DNA from: Aristolochia californica
Taxonomy: Eukaryota; Streptophyta; Magnoliopsida; Piperales; Aristolochiaceae
Assembly: GCA_029961685.1 (NCBI GenBank)
Contig: JARWKL010000006.1
Span: 18,787,276 to 18,851,275 of the forward strand
Reading direction: 5' to 3'
Length of the DNA: 64,000 bases
The number at the start of each line of letters is the position of its first letter. The stretch's first letter is position 1. Positions 50,601 to 63,851 of the stretch are shown here, one piece after another. The notes below the pieces were generated by a model that ran no database searches, was not told the origin of the DNA, and was given only the letters and a program-made list of their open reading frames with translations. A program made the translations under genes and the position numbers.

Positions 50601-53600
50601 CCTAACATGTTTTAAATGTGGTGTGGATATGCATGCCTTAAACATGTTGAAGATGCAAATGACTTAATGATCAGAAAATTTCGAGTAGAAAATATTAAAA
50701 TCTCAAGTTAACATGTTGTGGCATATTTACCAGAGCCAAACAACCCACTTTTTGCCTATTTTACAAAAAATGAACCTAACAATCATAAATCATAATAAAT
50801 ATTTTGATCGATTAATGATATGGAATGGCTATAATTTTTCTTATAAATGACTTATGGTTTGGGAGTCAACATTCAGTTAAAAATGCCTCGCCTCCCATCT
50901 TCCGATGATTACAAAACCCAATATATAAAAAACTAAAAGAGTTTACAAACCTTAAAAATCACAGATAATTTTTGAAATTATCTCTCACAGCATTTGTGCA
51001 TTTGCATTTTAGATGATAATTGTTTTTTCAAATCCAAACTTGAGTTTTGACTCTCCCATTTTTCTCGTAAACAAAAAGATAAGGCAAATAGATCACTACA
51101 AAATGAAACTTTAAGAGTATATGTTTGCAAAAAATTGAAAACTATAATAAATTTAAGTGAAGAAACTTATTTCACACACTAAAAATGAACACCAAAATTT
51201 AGTTATGCATGTTAGGGAAATTCCACTAGTACAACCCCAAATAGCATGGTGGAATTTTGTAAGAAAGAGATTTCTAATTGAGTCCTAACATGTTTTAAAT
51301 GTGGGGGATATGCATGCCTGAAACATGTTGAAGTTGCAAATGACCGAACGATCCAAATATTTTGAAGCGTAGAAAAAATTAAATTCTCAAGTCAACATGC
51401 GGTGGGATATTTACTAGAGCCAAGCAACCCACTTTTTGCCTATTATACAAAAAGCGGACCCAACAGTCATAGATCATCGTAAATTTTTTTATCGATTAAT
51501 GATGTGTAATGGCTATAATATTTGTTTGAAATGACTTATGGTTAGGGAGTCAACACTCTGTTAAAAATGCCTTGCCCTACTTTTTCCGATAATTGCAAAA
51601 CCCAATATATAAAAAACTAAAAGATTTTTAAATCCTAAAAAATCACAAAAACTTTTTGGAATATCTCAAAAATTTGTGCATTTCCATTTTGGATGTTCAA
51701 TTTTTCTTTCAAATCCAAACTTGAGTTTTCACTCTCCCATTTTTTCTCGTAAACAAAAAGATAAGGCAAATAGATCACAAGAAACTAAAAATTTTAGAGT
51801 TTATGTATGCAAAAAATTGAAGACTATAATAAATGTAAGTGAAGAAAATTATTTCACACACTAAAAATGAACACCAAAGTTTTGTTATCAATGTTTTGGA
51901 AATTCCACTAGAACAACCCCTAATAGCTTGTGGAATTTTATAAGAAAGAGATTTCTAATTGAGTCCTAACATTTTTTAAATGAGGTGGATATAGATGCCT
52001 GAAACATGTTGAAGATCCAAATGACCTAATGATCCAAATATTTCAAGGAGTAGAAAATATTAAATTCTCAAGTTAACTTGTGGTGGGATATTTACCAGAG
52101 CCAAACAACTAACTTTTTGCCTATTTTACAAAAAGCGGACCTAACAATCATAGGTCATCGTAAATGTTTTGATCGACTAATTTTGTGTAACATAAATAAT
52201 TTTTATTAGGAAAGACTGATGGTTTGGGAGTCACCATTCAGATAAAAATGCCACGCCACCCATCTTTCGATGATTGCAGAACCCAATATATAAAAAACTA
52301 AAAGAGTTTACAATCCATAAAAATCACAGATTCTTTTTGGAATTATCTCTCATCATTTGTGCATTTCCATTTTGGATGCTCAATTTTTTTTCAAATCCAA
52401 ACTTGAGCTTTCACTCTCCCATTTTTCTCGTAAACAAAAATATAAGGCAAATAAATCACAAAAAAATGAAAATTTTGGATATTAAATATGCAAAAAATTA
52501 AAATCTATAATAAATGTAAGTGAAGAAAATTATTTCGCACACTAAAAATGAACACCAAAGTTTTGTTATCCATGTTAGGGAAATTGTACTTGTACAACCC
52601 CTAATTGCTTCGTGGAATTTTATAAGAAAGAAATTTCTAATTGAGTCCTAACATGTTTTAAATGTGGTGGATATGCATGCCTGAAACATGTTAAAGATGC
52701 AAATGACCTTAAAAACCAAAAATTTCAAGGACCATATAAAATTAAATTCTCAACATATGCGGTGGGATATTTGGTAGAGCCAAACAACCCACTTTTTGCC
52801 TATTTTACAAAACGCGGACCTAATTGTCATTGATCATCATAAATATTTTGATTGATTAATGATGTGTAATGGCTATAATTGTTGGTAGAAATGACTTATG
52901 GTTTGGGAATCAACATTCAGTTAAAAAGGCCTCGCCCCCCTCTTCCGATGATTGCGAAACCCAATATATAAAAAACTAAAAGAGTTTACAATCCTTAAAA
53001 ATCACAGATTCATTTTGGAATTATCTCTCTCATCATTTGTGCATTTCCATTTTTGATGTTCAATTTTTTTTCAAATCTAAACATGACTTTTCACTCTCCC
53101 ATTTTTCTCGTAAAAAAAAGATAAGGCAAATAGATCACAACAAGATGAAAATTTTAGAGTTTATGTATACAAAAAATTGAAAACTATAATAAATGTAAGT
53201 GAAGAAAATTATTTCACGAACTAAAAATGAACACCAAAGTTTTGTTCTCCATGTTTGGAAAATTCGACTAGTACAAACCCTTATAGCTTGGTGGAATTTT
53301 CTAATAAAAAGATTTTAATTGATCATAACAAGTTTTAAATGTGGTGGATATGCATGCCTGAAATATGTTGAAGATGCAAATCACCTAATAATCCAAAAAT
53401 TTTAAGAAAAAGAAAAAATTAAATTCTGAAGTTAACGTGCGGTGGGATATTTACGAGAGCCAAATGACCCACTTTTTGCCTATTTTACAAAAAGTCCTAA
53501 CAATCATTGATCATCGTAAATGTTTTGAATGATTATTGATGTGTAATAGCTGTAATTTTTCTTTGAAATGACTTATGGTTTGGGAGTCAACACTCAGTTA

Positions 53601-53605
53601 AAAAT

Positions 53606-53670
53606 GCATCGAACCACACCAACAGCCCCCCCCCCCCCCCCTCCAATCCCTTCCTCTCCTCCCTCTTCCG
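53606..53670 (+). repeat. Interrupted C-rich tract with 16-base C run
   Basis: GCATCGAACCACACCAACAG leads into an uninterrupted C run at 53626-53641, then TCCAATCCCTTCCTCTCCTC. The expanded block raises the 53586 unit to 727 bp and marks the A type of the local higher-order repeat. Confidence 0.85.
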
Positions 53671-56600
53671 ATGATAGAAAAACCCGATAAATAAAAATCT
53701 AATGGAGTTTAAATCCTTAAAAATCATAGATTATTTTTGGAATTATCTCTCTCATCATTTGTGCATTTCCATTTTCGATGTTCAATTTTTTTTTAAATCC
53801 AAACTTGAGTTTTCACTCTCCCATTTTTCTCGTAAACAAAATGATGAGGAAAAAATATCACAAAAAATAAAAATTTTTTTGTTTATGTATGCAAAAAATT
53901 CAAAACTATAATAAATGTAAGTGAAGAAAATTATTTCACGCACTAAAAATGAACACTAAAGTTTTGTTATCCATGTTATGGAAATTCCACTAGTACAACC
54001 CCGAATTGCATGGTGGAATTTTATACGAAACATATTTCTAATTGAGTCCTAACATGTTTTAAATGTGGTGGATATGTATGCCTGAAACATGTTGAAGAAG
54101 AATCTGACATAATGATCCAAAAATTTCAAGGAGTAGAAAAAATTAAATTCTCAAGTTAACGTGCGGTGAGAAAATTACAAGAGCCAAACAACCCACTTTT
54201 TGCCTATTTTAAAAAAAGCGGACCTAACTATCATAGATCATCGTAAAAGTTTTGATTAATTAATGATGTGTAAAGGCTATAATTTTTGTTAGAAATGACT
54301 TATGGTTTGGGAGTCAACACTCAGTTAAAAATGTCTCGCCCACCCTCTTCCGATGATTGCAAAACCCTATATATAAAAAACTAAAAAAGTTTACAATCCT
54401 TAAAAATCACAGATATTTTTTGGAATTATCTCTCACATTTTTTGTCCATTTCCTTTTTGGATGTGAAATTTTTTTTCAAATCCAAACTTGAGTTTTCACT
54501 CTCCCATTTTTCTCGTAAACAAAAAGAAAAGCAAATAGATGACAAAAAATGAAAATTTTAGAGTTATGTTTGCACAAAATTGAAAACTATAATAAATGTA
54601 AGCGAAGAAAATTATTTCACGCACTAAAAATGAACACCAAAGTTTTGTTATCCATGTTAGGGAAATTCCACTAGTACAACCCCTAATTGCTTGGTGGAAT
54701 TTGTTAAGAAAGAGATTTCTAATTGAGTCCTAACATGTTTTAAAGGTCGTCGATATGCATGCCTAAAACATCTTGAAGATGCAAATGACCTAGTGATCCA
54801 AAAATTTCAAGGAGTAGAAAAAGATAAATTCTCAGGTTAACGTGCGGTGGGATATTTACCAGAGCCAAACAACCCACTTTTTGCCTATTTTACAAAAAAA
54901 TAGACCTAACAATCATAGATCATCGTAAATGTTTTGAACGATTAATGATGTGTAACGGCTATAATTTTTGTAAGAAATGACATATGGTTTGGGAGTCAAC
55001 CTTCAGTTAAAAATGGGTCACCCCCCTCTTCTGATGAATGCAAAACCCAATATATAAAAAACTGAAAGTGTTTACAATCCTTAAAAATCACAGATACTTT
55101 TTGGAATTATCTCTCTCAGCATTTGTGCATTTCAATTTTGGATGTTTGCTTTTTTTCCAAATTAAAACTTGAGTTTTAATTCATCCAATTTTCTCATAAA
55201 CATAAAGATAAGGCAAAAAGATCACAACAGAATGAAAATTTTAGAGTTTATGTATACAAAAAAATTGTAAACTATAAGAAATGTAAGAGAAGAAAATTAT
55301 TTTACGAACTAAAAATGAACACCAAATTTTTGTTATCCATGTTTGGGAAATTCCACTACTACAAACCCCTTGGAACTAGGTGGTATTTTATAAGAAAGAG
55401 ATTTTAAATTGATCCTAACAAGTTTTAAATGTGGTGGATACACATGCCTGAAACATGTTTAAAATGCAAATGACCTAATGATCCAAAAATTTGAACGAGT
55501 TGAAAAAATTAAATTCTCAAGTTAATATGCGGTGGGATATTTACCAGAGTCAAACAACCCACTTTTTGCCTATTTTACAAAAAGCGGACCTAAGAATCAT
55601 AGATTATCATAAATGTTTTGAATGATTAATGATGTGTAATGGCTATAATTTTTGTTAGAAATGATTTATGGTTTTGGAGTCAACCTTCAGCTAAAAATGC
55701 CTCACCCCCTCATCCGATGAATGAAAACCTCAATATATAAAAAACTGAAAGAGTTTACAATCCTTAAAAATCACAGATACTTTTTGGAATTATCTCTCTC
55801 AGCATTTGGGCATTTCCGTTTTGGAAGTTCACTTTTTTTTCAAATCCAAACTTGAGTTTTCACTCTGCCATTTTTCTCGTAAACAAAAAGATAAAGCAAA
55901 TAGATCACAATAAAATGAAAATTGTAGAGTTTATGTATACAAAAAATGTAAAACTATAACAAATTTAAGTGAAGAAAATTATTTCATGCACTAAAAATGA
56001 ACACCAAAGTTTTGTTATCCATGTTAGGGAAATTCCACTAGTACAATCACTTGTAGCTTGGAGAAATTTTATAAGAAAGAAATTTTTAATTGATCATAAC
56101 ATGTTTTAAATGTGGTCGACATGCATGCCCGAAACATGTTGATGATGAAAATGACTTAATGATCTAAAAATTTAAAGGAGTAGAAAAAATAAGTTCTCAA
56201 GTTAATGTGCGGTGGGATATTTACTAGAGCCTAACAACCCACTTTTTGCCTAGTTTACAAAAAAGCAGACCTAACAATGATAGATCATCGTAAATGTTTT
56301 GATCAATTAATGATGTGTAATGGCTATAATTTTTTTTAGTTATGACTTATGGTTTGGGAGTCAACACTCTGTTAAAAATGCCCTGCTTGCCCTCTTCCGA
56401 TGATTGTAAAACCCAATATATCAAAAACTAAAAGAGTTTACAATCCTTAAAAATCACATAAAATTTTTGGAATTATCTCTCACAACATTTGTGCATTTCC
56501 ATTTTGGATGTTCAATTTTTGTTCAAATCCAAACACTAGTTTTCACTCTCCCATTTTTCTCGTAAACAAAAAGAAAAGGGAAATAGATCACAAAAAAATG

Positions 56601-57073
56601 AAAATTTTGGAGTTTATGTATGCAAAAAATTGAAAACTATAATAAATTTAAATGAAGAAAATTATTTCACGCACTAAAAATGAACACCAAAGTTTTGTTA
56701 TCCATGTTTGGGAAATTCCACTAGTGCAACACCTAATAGCATGGTAGAATTTTATAAGAAAGAGATTTCTAATTGATCCTAACATGTTTTAAATGTGGTA
56801 GATTTGTATGCTTGAAACATGTGGAAGATGAAAATGACCTAATGGCCCAAAAATTTCAAGGAGTAGAAAAATTAAATTCTCAAGTTAACGTGCGGTGGGA
56901 TATTTACAAGAGCCAAAAAACCCTCTTTTTTCCTATTTTACAAAAAACGGACCTAACAATCATGGATCATCGTCATTGTTTTGATCGATTAGTGATGTGT
57001 AACAGCTACAATGTTTTTTAGAAATGACTTATGGTTTGGGAGTCAACACTCAGTTAAAATGCCTCATCTCCTC

Positions 57074-57074
<1 letters not shown>

Positions 57075-57109
<35 letters not shown>
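57075..57109 (+). repeat. C homopolymer, 35 bases (longest in window)
   Basis: C run inside a longer pyrimidine tract, from CTCATCTCCTCT through TCCCTGCTCCCCCTCTTCTG. The unit measures 730 bp. The matching A-type units at 53586 and 59797 have runs of 16 and 15. Confidence 0.92.
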
Positions 57110-57112
<3 letters not shown>

Positions 57113-59820
57113 CTGCTCCCCCTCTTCTGTTGATTGCAAAACTGAATATATAAAAAACTGAATGAGTTTACAATCCTTAAAAATTATAGATACTTTTTGG
57201 AATTATCTCTCTCAAAATTTGTGCATTTCTATTTTGCATGTTCAATTTTTTTTTCAATTCAAAACTTGAGTTTTCACTCTCATTTTTCTTGTTAACAAAA
57301 AGATCGGGCAAATAGATCACAATAAAATGAAAATTGTAGAGCTTATGTATTCAAAAAATTGAAAACTATAATAAATGTAAGTGAAGAAAATTATTTCATG
57401 CACTAAAAATGAACACCAAAGTTTTGTTATCAATGTTTGAGAAATTCCACTAGTACAACCACTTGTAGTTTAGTGGAATTTAATAAGAAACAAATTTCTA
57501 ATTGAGTCCTAACATGTTTTAAATGTGGTGGATATGCATGCCTGAAAGATGTTCAAGAAACAAATGACCTAACGATCAAAAAATTTCAAGGAGTAGAAAA
57601 AATTAAATTCTCAAGTTAACATGCGGTGGGAAATTTAGTAGAGCCAAACAACCCACTTTTTCCCTATTTTAAAAAATGCAGACCTAACTATCATAGATCA
57701 TCGTAAATGTTTTGATCGATTAATGATGTGTAACGGCTTTAATTTTGTTAGAAATGACTTATGGTTTTGGAGTCAACACTCAATTAAAAATGCCTCGCCC
57801 ACCCTCTTCCGATGAATTCAAAACCCAATATATAAAAAACTAAAAGCATTTACAATCCTTAAAAAACACAGATACTTTTTGGAATTATCTCTCACATCAT
57901 ATGTGCATTTCCATTTTGGATGTTAAATATTTTTTCAAATCCAACCTTGAGTTTTCACTCTCCCATTTTTCTCGTAAACAAAATGATAAAGCAAATAGAT
58001 CACAAAAAAATGAAAATTTTAGAGTTATGTATGCAAAAAATTGAAAAAAATAATAAATTTAAGTGAAGAAATTATTTCACACACTAAAAATGAACACCAA
58101 AGTTTTGTTATCCATGTTAGGGAAATTCCACTAGTACAACCCTAATTCCTCGGTGGAATTTTATAAGAAAGAGATTTCTAATTGAGTCCTAACATGTTTT
58201 AAATGTCGTGGATATGCATGCCTGAAATATGTTGAAGATGCAAATGACCTAGTGATCCAAAATTTTCAAAGAGTAGAAAAAATTAAATTCTCAAGTTAAC
58301 GTGCGGTGGGATATTTACGAGAGCCAAACAACCCAGTTTTTCCCTATTTTACAAAAAAACCAGACCTAACAACTATAGACCATTGTAAATGTTTTGAACG
58401 ATTAATGATGTATAACAGCTATAATTTTTGTTAGAAATGACTTATGGTTTGGGTGTCAACCTTCAGTTAAAAATGCCTCACCACCCTTTTCCGATGAATG
58501 TAAAACCCAATAAATAAAAAACTGAAAGAGTTTACAATCCTTAAAAATCACAGACACTTTTTGGAATTATCTCTCTCAGCATTTATGCATTTCCATTTTG
58601 GATGTTCACTTTTTCTTCAAATCCAAACTTGAGTTTTCACTCTTCCATTTTTCTCGTAAACAAAAATATAAAGCAAATAGATCACAATAAAATGAAAATT
58701 GTAGAGTTTATGTATGCAAAAAATGTAAAACTATAACAAATGTAAGTGAAGAAAATATTTAACGCACTAAAAATGAACACCAAAGTGTTGTTATCCATGT
58801 TAGGGAAATTCCACTAGTACAACCTCTTGTAGCTTGGTGGAATTTTAGAAGAAAGAGATTTCTAATTGATCCTAACATTTTTAAATGTGGTGGACATGCA
58901 TGCCTGAAACATGTTGATGACGCAAATGACCTAATGATCCAAAAATTTTAAAGAGTAGAAAAAATTAAATTCTCAAGTTAACGTGCGGTGGGATATTTAC
59001 TAGAGCCAAACAACCCACTTTTTGCCTATTTTAAAAAAAATCATACCTAACAATCATATATCATCACAAATTTTTTGATCGATTAATGATGTGTAATGGC
59101 TATAATTTTTTTTAGTTATGACTTATGGTATGGGAGTCAACACTCTGTTAAAAAAGCCTTGTTCACCCTCTTCCAATGATTGCAAAACCCAATATATAAA
59201 AAACAAAAAGAGTTTACAATCCTTAAAAATCACAGATACTTTTTGGAATTATCTCTCACAGCATTTGTACATTTCCATTTTGGATGTTAAATTTTTGTTC
59301 AAATCCAAACTTGAGTTTTCACTCTCCCATTTTTCTCGTGAACTAAAAGATAAGGCAAATAGATTACAAAAAAATGAAAATTTTAGAGTTAATGTATGCA
59401 AAAAATTGAAAACTATAATAAATTTAAGTGAAGAAAATTATTTCATGCACTAAAAATTAACTCCAAAGTTTTGTTATCCAAGTTTGGGAAATTCCACTAG
59501 TACAACCCCTAATAGCTAGGTGGAATTTTATAAGAAAGAGATTTCTAATTGATCCTAACATGTTTTAAATGTGGTAGATATGCATGCCTGAAACATTAAA
59601 GAAGCAAATGATCTAATGATCCAAAATTAAATTCTCAAGTTAACATGCGATGGAATATTTACCAGAGCAAAACAACCCAATTTTTGCCTATTTTACAAAA
59701 AGCGGACCCAACAATCATAGATCATCGTAAATGTTTTGATGGATTAATGATGTGTAATGGCTATAATTTTTGTTAGAAATAACTTATGGTTTGGGAGTCA
59801 ACACTCAGTTAAAAATGCCT

Positions 59821-59835
59821 CCCCCCCCCCCCCCC
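59821..59835 (+). repeat. C homopolymer, 15 bases
   Basis: C run followed by TCCCCCTCTTCTG, the same right flank as the 35-base tract at 57075. Confidence 0.9.
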
Positions 59836-61140
59836 TCCCCCTCTTCTGATGATTGCGGAACCCTATATATAGAAAACTAAAAGATTTTACAATCCTTAAA
59901 AATCACATATTCTTTTTTGAATTATCTCTCTCATCATTTGTACATTTCCATTTTGGATGTTACATTTCCATTTTTCTTGTAAACAAAAATATACGGCAAA
60001 TTGACAACTACAAAATGAAAATTTTAGAGTTTATGTATACAAAAAATTGAAAAGTATAATAAATGTTAGTGAAGAAAATTATTTCACGCACTAAAAATGA
60101 ACACCAGAGTTTTCTTATCCATGTTTGGGAAATTCCACTAGTACAACCCCTAATACCTTGGTGGAATTCGATAAGAAAGAGATTTCTAATTGAAACTAAC
60201 ATGTTATAAATGTGGTGGATATCCATGCATGAAACATGTTGAAGATGCAAATGATCTAATGATCAAAAAATTTCACAAAGTAGAAAAAATTAAATTCTCA
60301 AGTTAACGTGCGGTGGATAATTACCAAAGCCAAACTACCCACTTTTTGCCATTTAACAAAAAGTGGACCTAACAATCATAGATCATAATAAATTTTTTGA
60401 TTGAATAATGATGTGTAACTACTATAATTTTTTTTAGAAATGACTTATGGTTAGGGAGTGAACACTCGATTAAAAATGCCTCGCCCCCTCCCTCTTCCAT
60501 TGATTGCAAAACCCAATATATAAAAAAATGAAAGAGTTTACAATCCTTAAAAATCACATATACTTTTTGGAATTATCTCTCTCAGCATTTGTTCATTTCC
60601 AGTTTGGATGTTCATATTTTCTTCTCCCATTTTTCTTGTAAACAAAAAGAAAAGGCAAACATATCATAATAAAATGAAAATTTTAGAGTTTATGTACGCA
60701 AAAAAATTAACAACTATATTAAATGTAAGTGAAGAAAATTATTTCACACACTTAAAACGAACACAAAAGTTTTGTTATCCGTGTTTGAGAAATTCCACAT
60801 GTACAACCCCTAATAACTAGGTGAAATTTTATAAGAAAGAGATTTCTAATTGATCCTAACATGTTTTAAATGTGGTGGATATGCATGCATGAAACATGTT
60901 GATGATGCAAATGGCCTAATGATCCAAAAATTTCGAGTAGAAAAAATTAAATTCTCTAGTTAACATGCATTGGGATATTTACCAGAGCCAAACAACGCAC
61001 TTTTTGCCTATTTTACAAAAAGTGGACCCAACAATCATAGTTCACCTTAAATGTTTTGATCGATTAATGATGTGTAACGGCTATAATTTTTGTTAGAAAT
61101 GACTTATGGTTTTGGAGTCAATACTTAGTTAAAAATGCCT

Positions 61141-61165
<25 letters not shown>
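61141..61165 (+). repeat. C homopolymer, 25 bases
   Basis: C run followed by TCCGTCTTCCGATGATTGC in the 61117 unit, 1320 bp (two units) after the tract at 59821. Confidence 0.9.
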
Positions 61166-61171
<6 letters not shown>

Positions 61172-63171
61172 TTCCGATGATTGCGAAACCCAATATATAA
61201 AAAACTAAAAGAGTTTACAATCCTTAAAAATCACATTTTATTTTTGGAATTATCTCTCTCAGAATTTGTGCATTTCCATTTTGGATGTTAGATTTTTTTT
61301 TAAATCCAAACTTGAGTTTTCACTCCTCCATTTTTCTCGTAAACAAAAATATAAGGCAAATAGATTGCACTAAAATGAAAATTTAAGAATTTATGTATGC
61401 AAAACATTGAAAACTATAATAATTGTAAGTGAAGAAAATTATTTTACGCACTAAAAATAAACTCCAAAGGTTTGTTATCCATGTTTGGGAAATTCCTCTT
61501 CTACAACCCTTAATAGCTTGGTGGAATTTTATAAGAAGGAGATTTCTAATTGATCCTAACATGTCTTAAATGTGGTGGATATGCATGCCTAAAACATGTA
61601 GATGATGCAAATGACCTAATGATCCAAAAATTTCAAGGAGTAGAAAAAATTAAATTCTCAAGTTAAAGTGTGGTGCGACATTTACCAGAGATAAACAACC
61701 TACTTTTTGCCTATTTTAAAAAAAGGGGACCTAACAATCATAGATCATCGTTAAATTTTTTATGCATTAATGATGTGTAACGGGTATATTTTTTTAGAAA
61801 TGACTTACGGTTTGAGAGTCACCACTGGGTTAAAAATGTCTCATCCCCCCCTCTTCCCATGATTGCAAAACCCAATATATAAAAACCTAAAAGAGTTTAC
61901 AATCCTTAAAAGTCACAGATACTTTTTTTGAATTATCTCTCTCAACATTTGTGCATTTCCATTTTTTATGCTCAATATTTTTTCAAATCGAAACTTGAGT
62001 TTTCACTCTCCTATTTTTGTCCTAAACAAAAATATAAGGCAAATAGATCACAAAAAAATGAAAATTTTAGAGTTTATGTATGCAAAAAATTGAAAGCTAT
62101 AATAAATGTAAGTGAAGAAAATTATTTCACGCACTAAAAATGAACACCAAAGTTTTGTTATCCATGTTTGGGAAATTCACTACTATCACCCCTAATAGGT
62201 AGTTAGAATTTTATAAGAAAGAGATTGCTAATATCTCCTGACTTGTTTTAAAGGAGGTGGATAAGCATGCCAGAAAGATGTTAATGATGCAAATGACTTG
62301 ATGATCCAAAAATTTAATGGAGTAGAAAAAATTAAATTCTCAAATTATCATGCGGTGGTATATTTATCAGAGCCAATAACCCAGTTTTTGATTATTTTAC
62401 AAAAAGCAGACCTAGATCATCTTAAATGTTTTGATTGATTAGTGATGTGTAACAACTATAATTTTTGTTAGAAATGACCTATGGTTTGGGAGTCAACACT
62501 CAGTTAAAAATGCATTGCTGCCCCTCCTCTTCCGATGATTGTAAAACCCAATATATAAAAAACTAAAAGAGTTTACAATCCTTCAAAATCACATATACTT
62601 TTTGGAATTATCTCTCTCAACATTTGTGCATATCCATTTTGGCTGTTCGATTTTTTTTTCAAATCCAAACTTGAGTTTTCTCTCTCCCATTTTTCTCGTA
62701 AACAAAATGATAAGGCAAATAGATCACAAAAAAAGGAAAATTTTAGAGTTTATGTATGTAAAAAATTGAAAACTATAATAAATGTTAGTGAAAAAAATAA
62801 TTTTATGCACTAAAAATGAACACCAATGTTTTGTTATCCATGTTTGGGAAATTCCACTAGTACCCTAATAGCTTGCTAGAATTTTATAAGAAAGAGATTT
62901 CTAATTGATCCTAACATGTTTTAAATGTGGTAGATATGCATGCCAGAAATATGTTGAAGATGCAAATGACCTAAAGATTAAAAAATTTCAAGGAGTAGAA
63001 AAAATTAAATTCTCAAGTTAATGTGTGGTGGGTTTACTAGAGCCAAACAACCCACTTTTTGCCTATTTTACACAAAGCGGACCTAATTTTCATAGATCAT
63101 CATAAATGTTTTGATCAATTAATGTTGTATAACGGCTATAATTTTTGTTAGAAATGACTTATGATTTGCGA

Positions 63172-63851
63172 GTCAACACTCAGTTAAAAAAGCCTCGCCC
63201 CCTCTTCCAATGATTGCAAAACCCAACATATGAAAAACTAAAAGATTTTACAATCCTTAAAAATCACAGATACCTTTTGGAATTATCTCTTTCTGCATTT
63301 GTGCATTTCCATTTTGGATATTCAATTTTTTTTCAAATCCAAACTTGAGTTTTCACTCTCCCTTTTTTCTTGTAACCAAAAAGGTTAAGGCACATAAATC
63401 ACGACAAAAAGAAAATTATAGAATTTATCATGCGAAAAATTTAAAAGTATAACAATCTAAGTGAAGAAAATTATTTCACGCACTAAAAAATGAACACCAA
63501 AGTTTTGTTATCCATGTTTGGGAAATTCCACAAGTACAACCCCTAATAGCTTGTTGGAATTTTAAAGAAAGAGATTTCTAATTGATCCTAAATTGTTTTA
63601 AATGTGGTAGATATGCATACCTGAAACATGTCGAAGAAGCAAATGATTTAAAGATCAAAAAATTTCAAGGAGTAGAAAAAATTAAATTCTCAAGTTAACG
63701 TGCGGTGGGATATTTACTAGAGCCAAACAACCCACTTTTTGCCTATTTTAAAAAAAGCGGACCTAACAATCATAGATCTTCGTAAATGTTTTAATCAATT
63801 AATAATGTGTAACGGCTATAATTTTTGTTAAAAATGACTTATGGTTAGGGA
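63172..63851 (+). repeat. Representative full-length unit, 680 bp
   Basis: This unit is intact and has the usual length, so it can serve as a coordinate reference. Counting from its anchor, CATTTGTGCATTTCCATTTT is at about 124, GAACACCAAAG at about 320, TTGATCCTAA at about 410, GTGCGGTGGGA at about 529 and the TAATGTGTAACGG word near 633. Its C-tract is short. It is not an average sequence: its anchor is followed by AAAAAAG rather than AAAAATG, and its inverted-repeat arms are mutated. Confidence 0.85.

Larger units (their letters stand above)
53586..59796 (+). repeat. Four/five-unit higher-order repeat, periods about 2.76 and 3.46 kb
   Basis: Unit types run A-B-C-C'-D (53586, 54313, 54995, 55679, 56360) and then A-B-C-D (57042, 57772, 58455, 59136); 59797 starts again as A. 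A units have long C-tracts in a C/T-rich context. B units share CGCCCACCCTCTTCCGATGA and GAGTTATGT (a lost TT). C units share CAACCTTCAG and GATGAATG, and 55679 and 58455 also share ATGTAAAACTATAACAAAT and CTTGTAGCTTGG. D units share TTTAGTTATGACTTATGG, CACTCTGTTAAAAA and TTTTTGTTCAAATCC. Offsets 55679 to 58455 and 56360 to 59136 are both 2776 bp. Offsets 54313 to 57772 and 54995 to 58455 are 3459 and 3460 bp. The difference is one gained or lost C-type unit. Confidence 0.72.
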
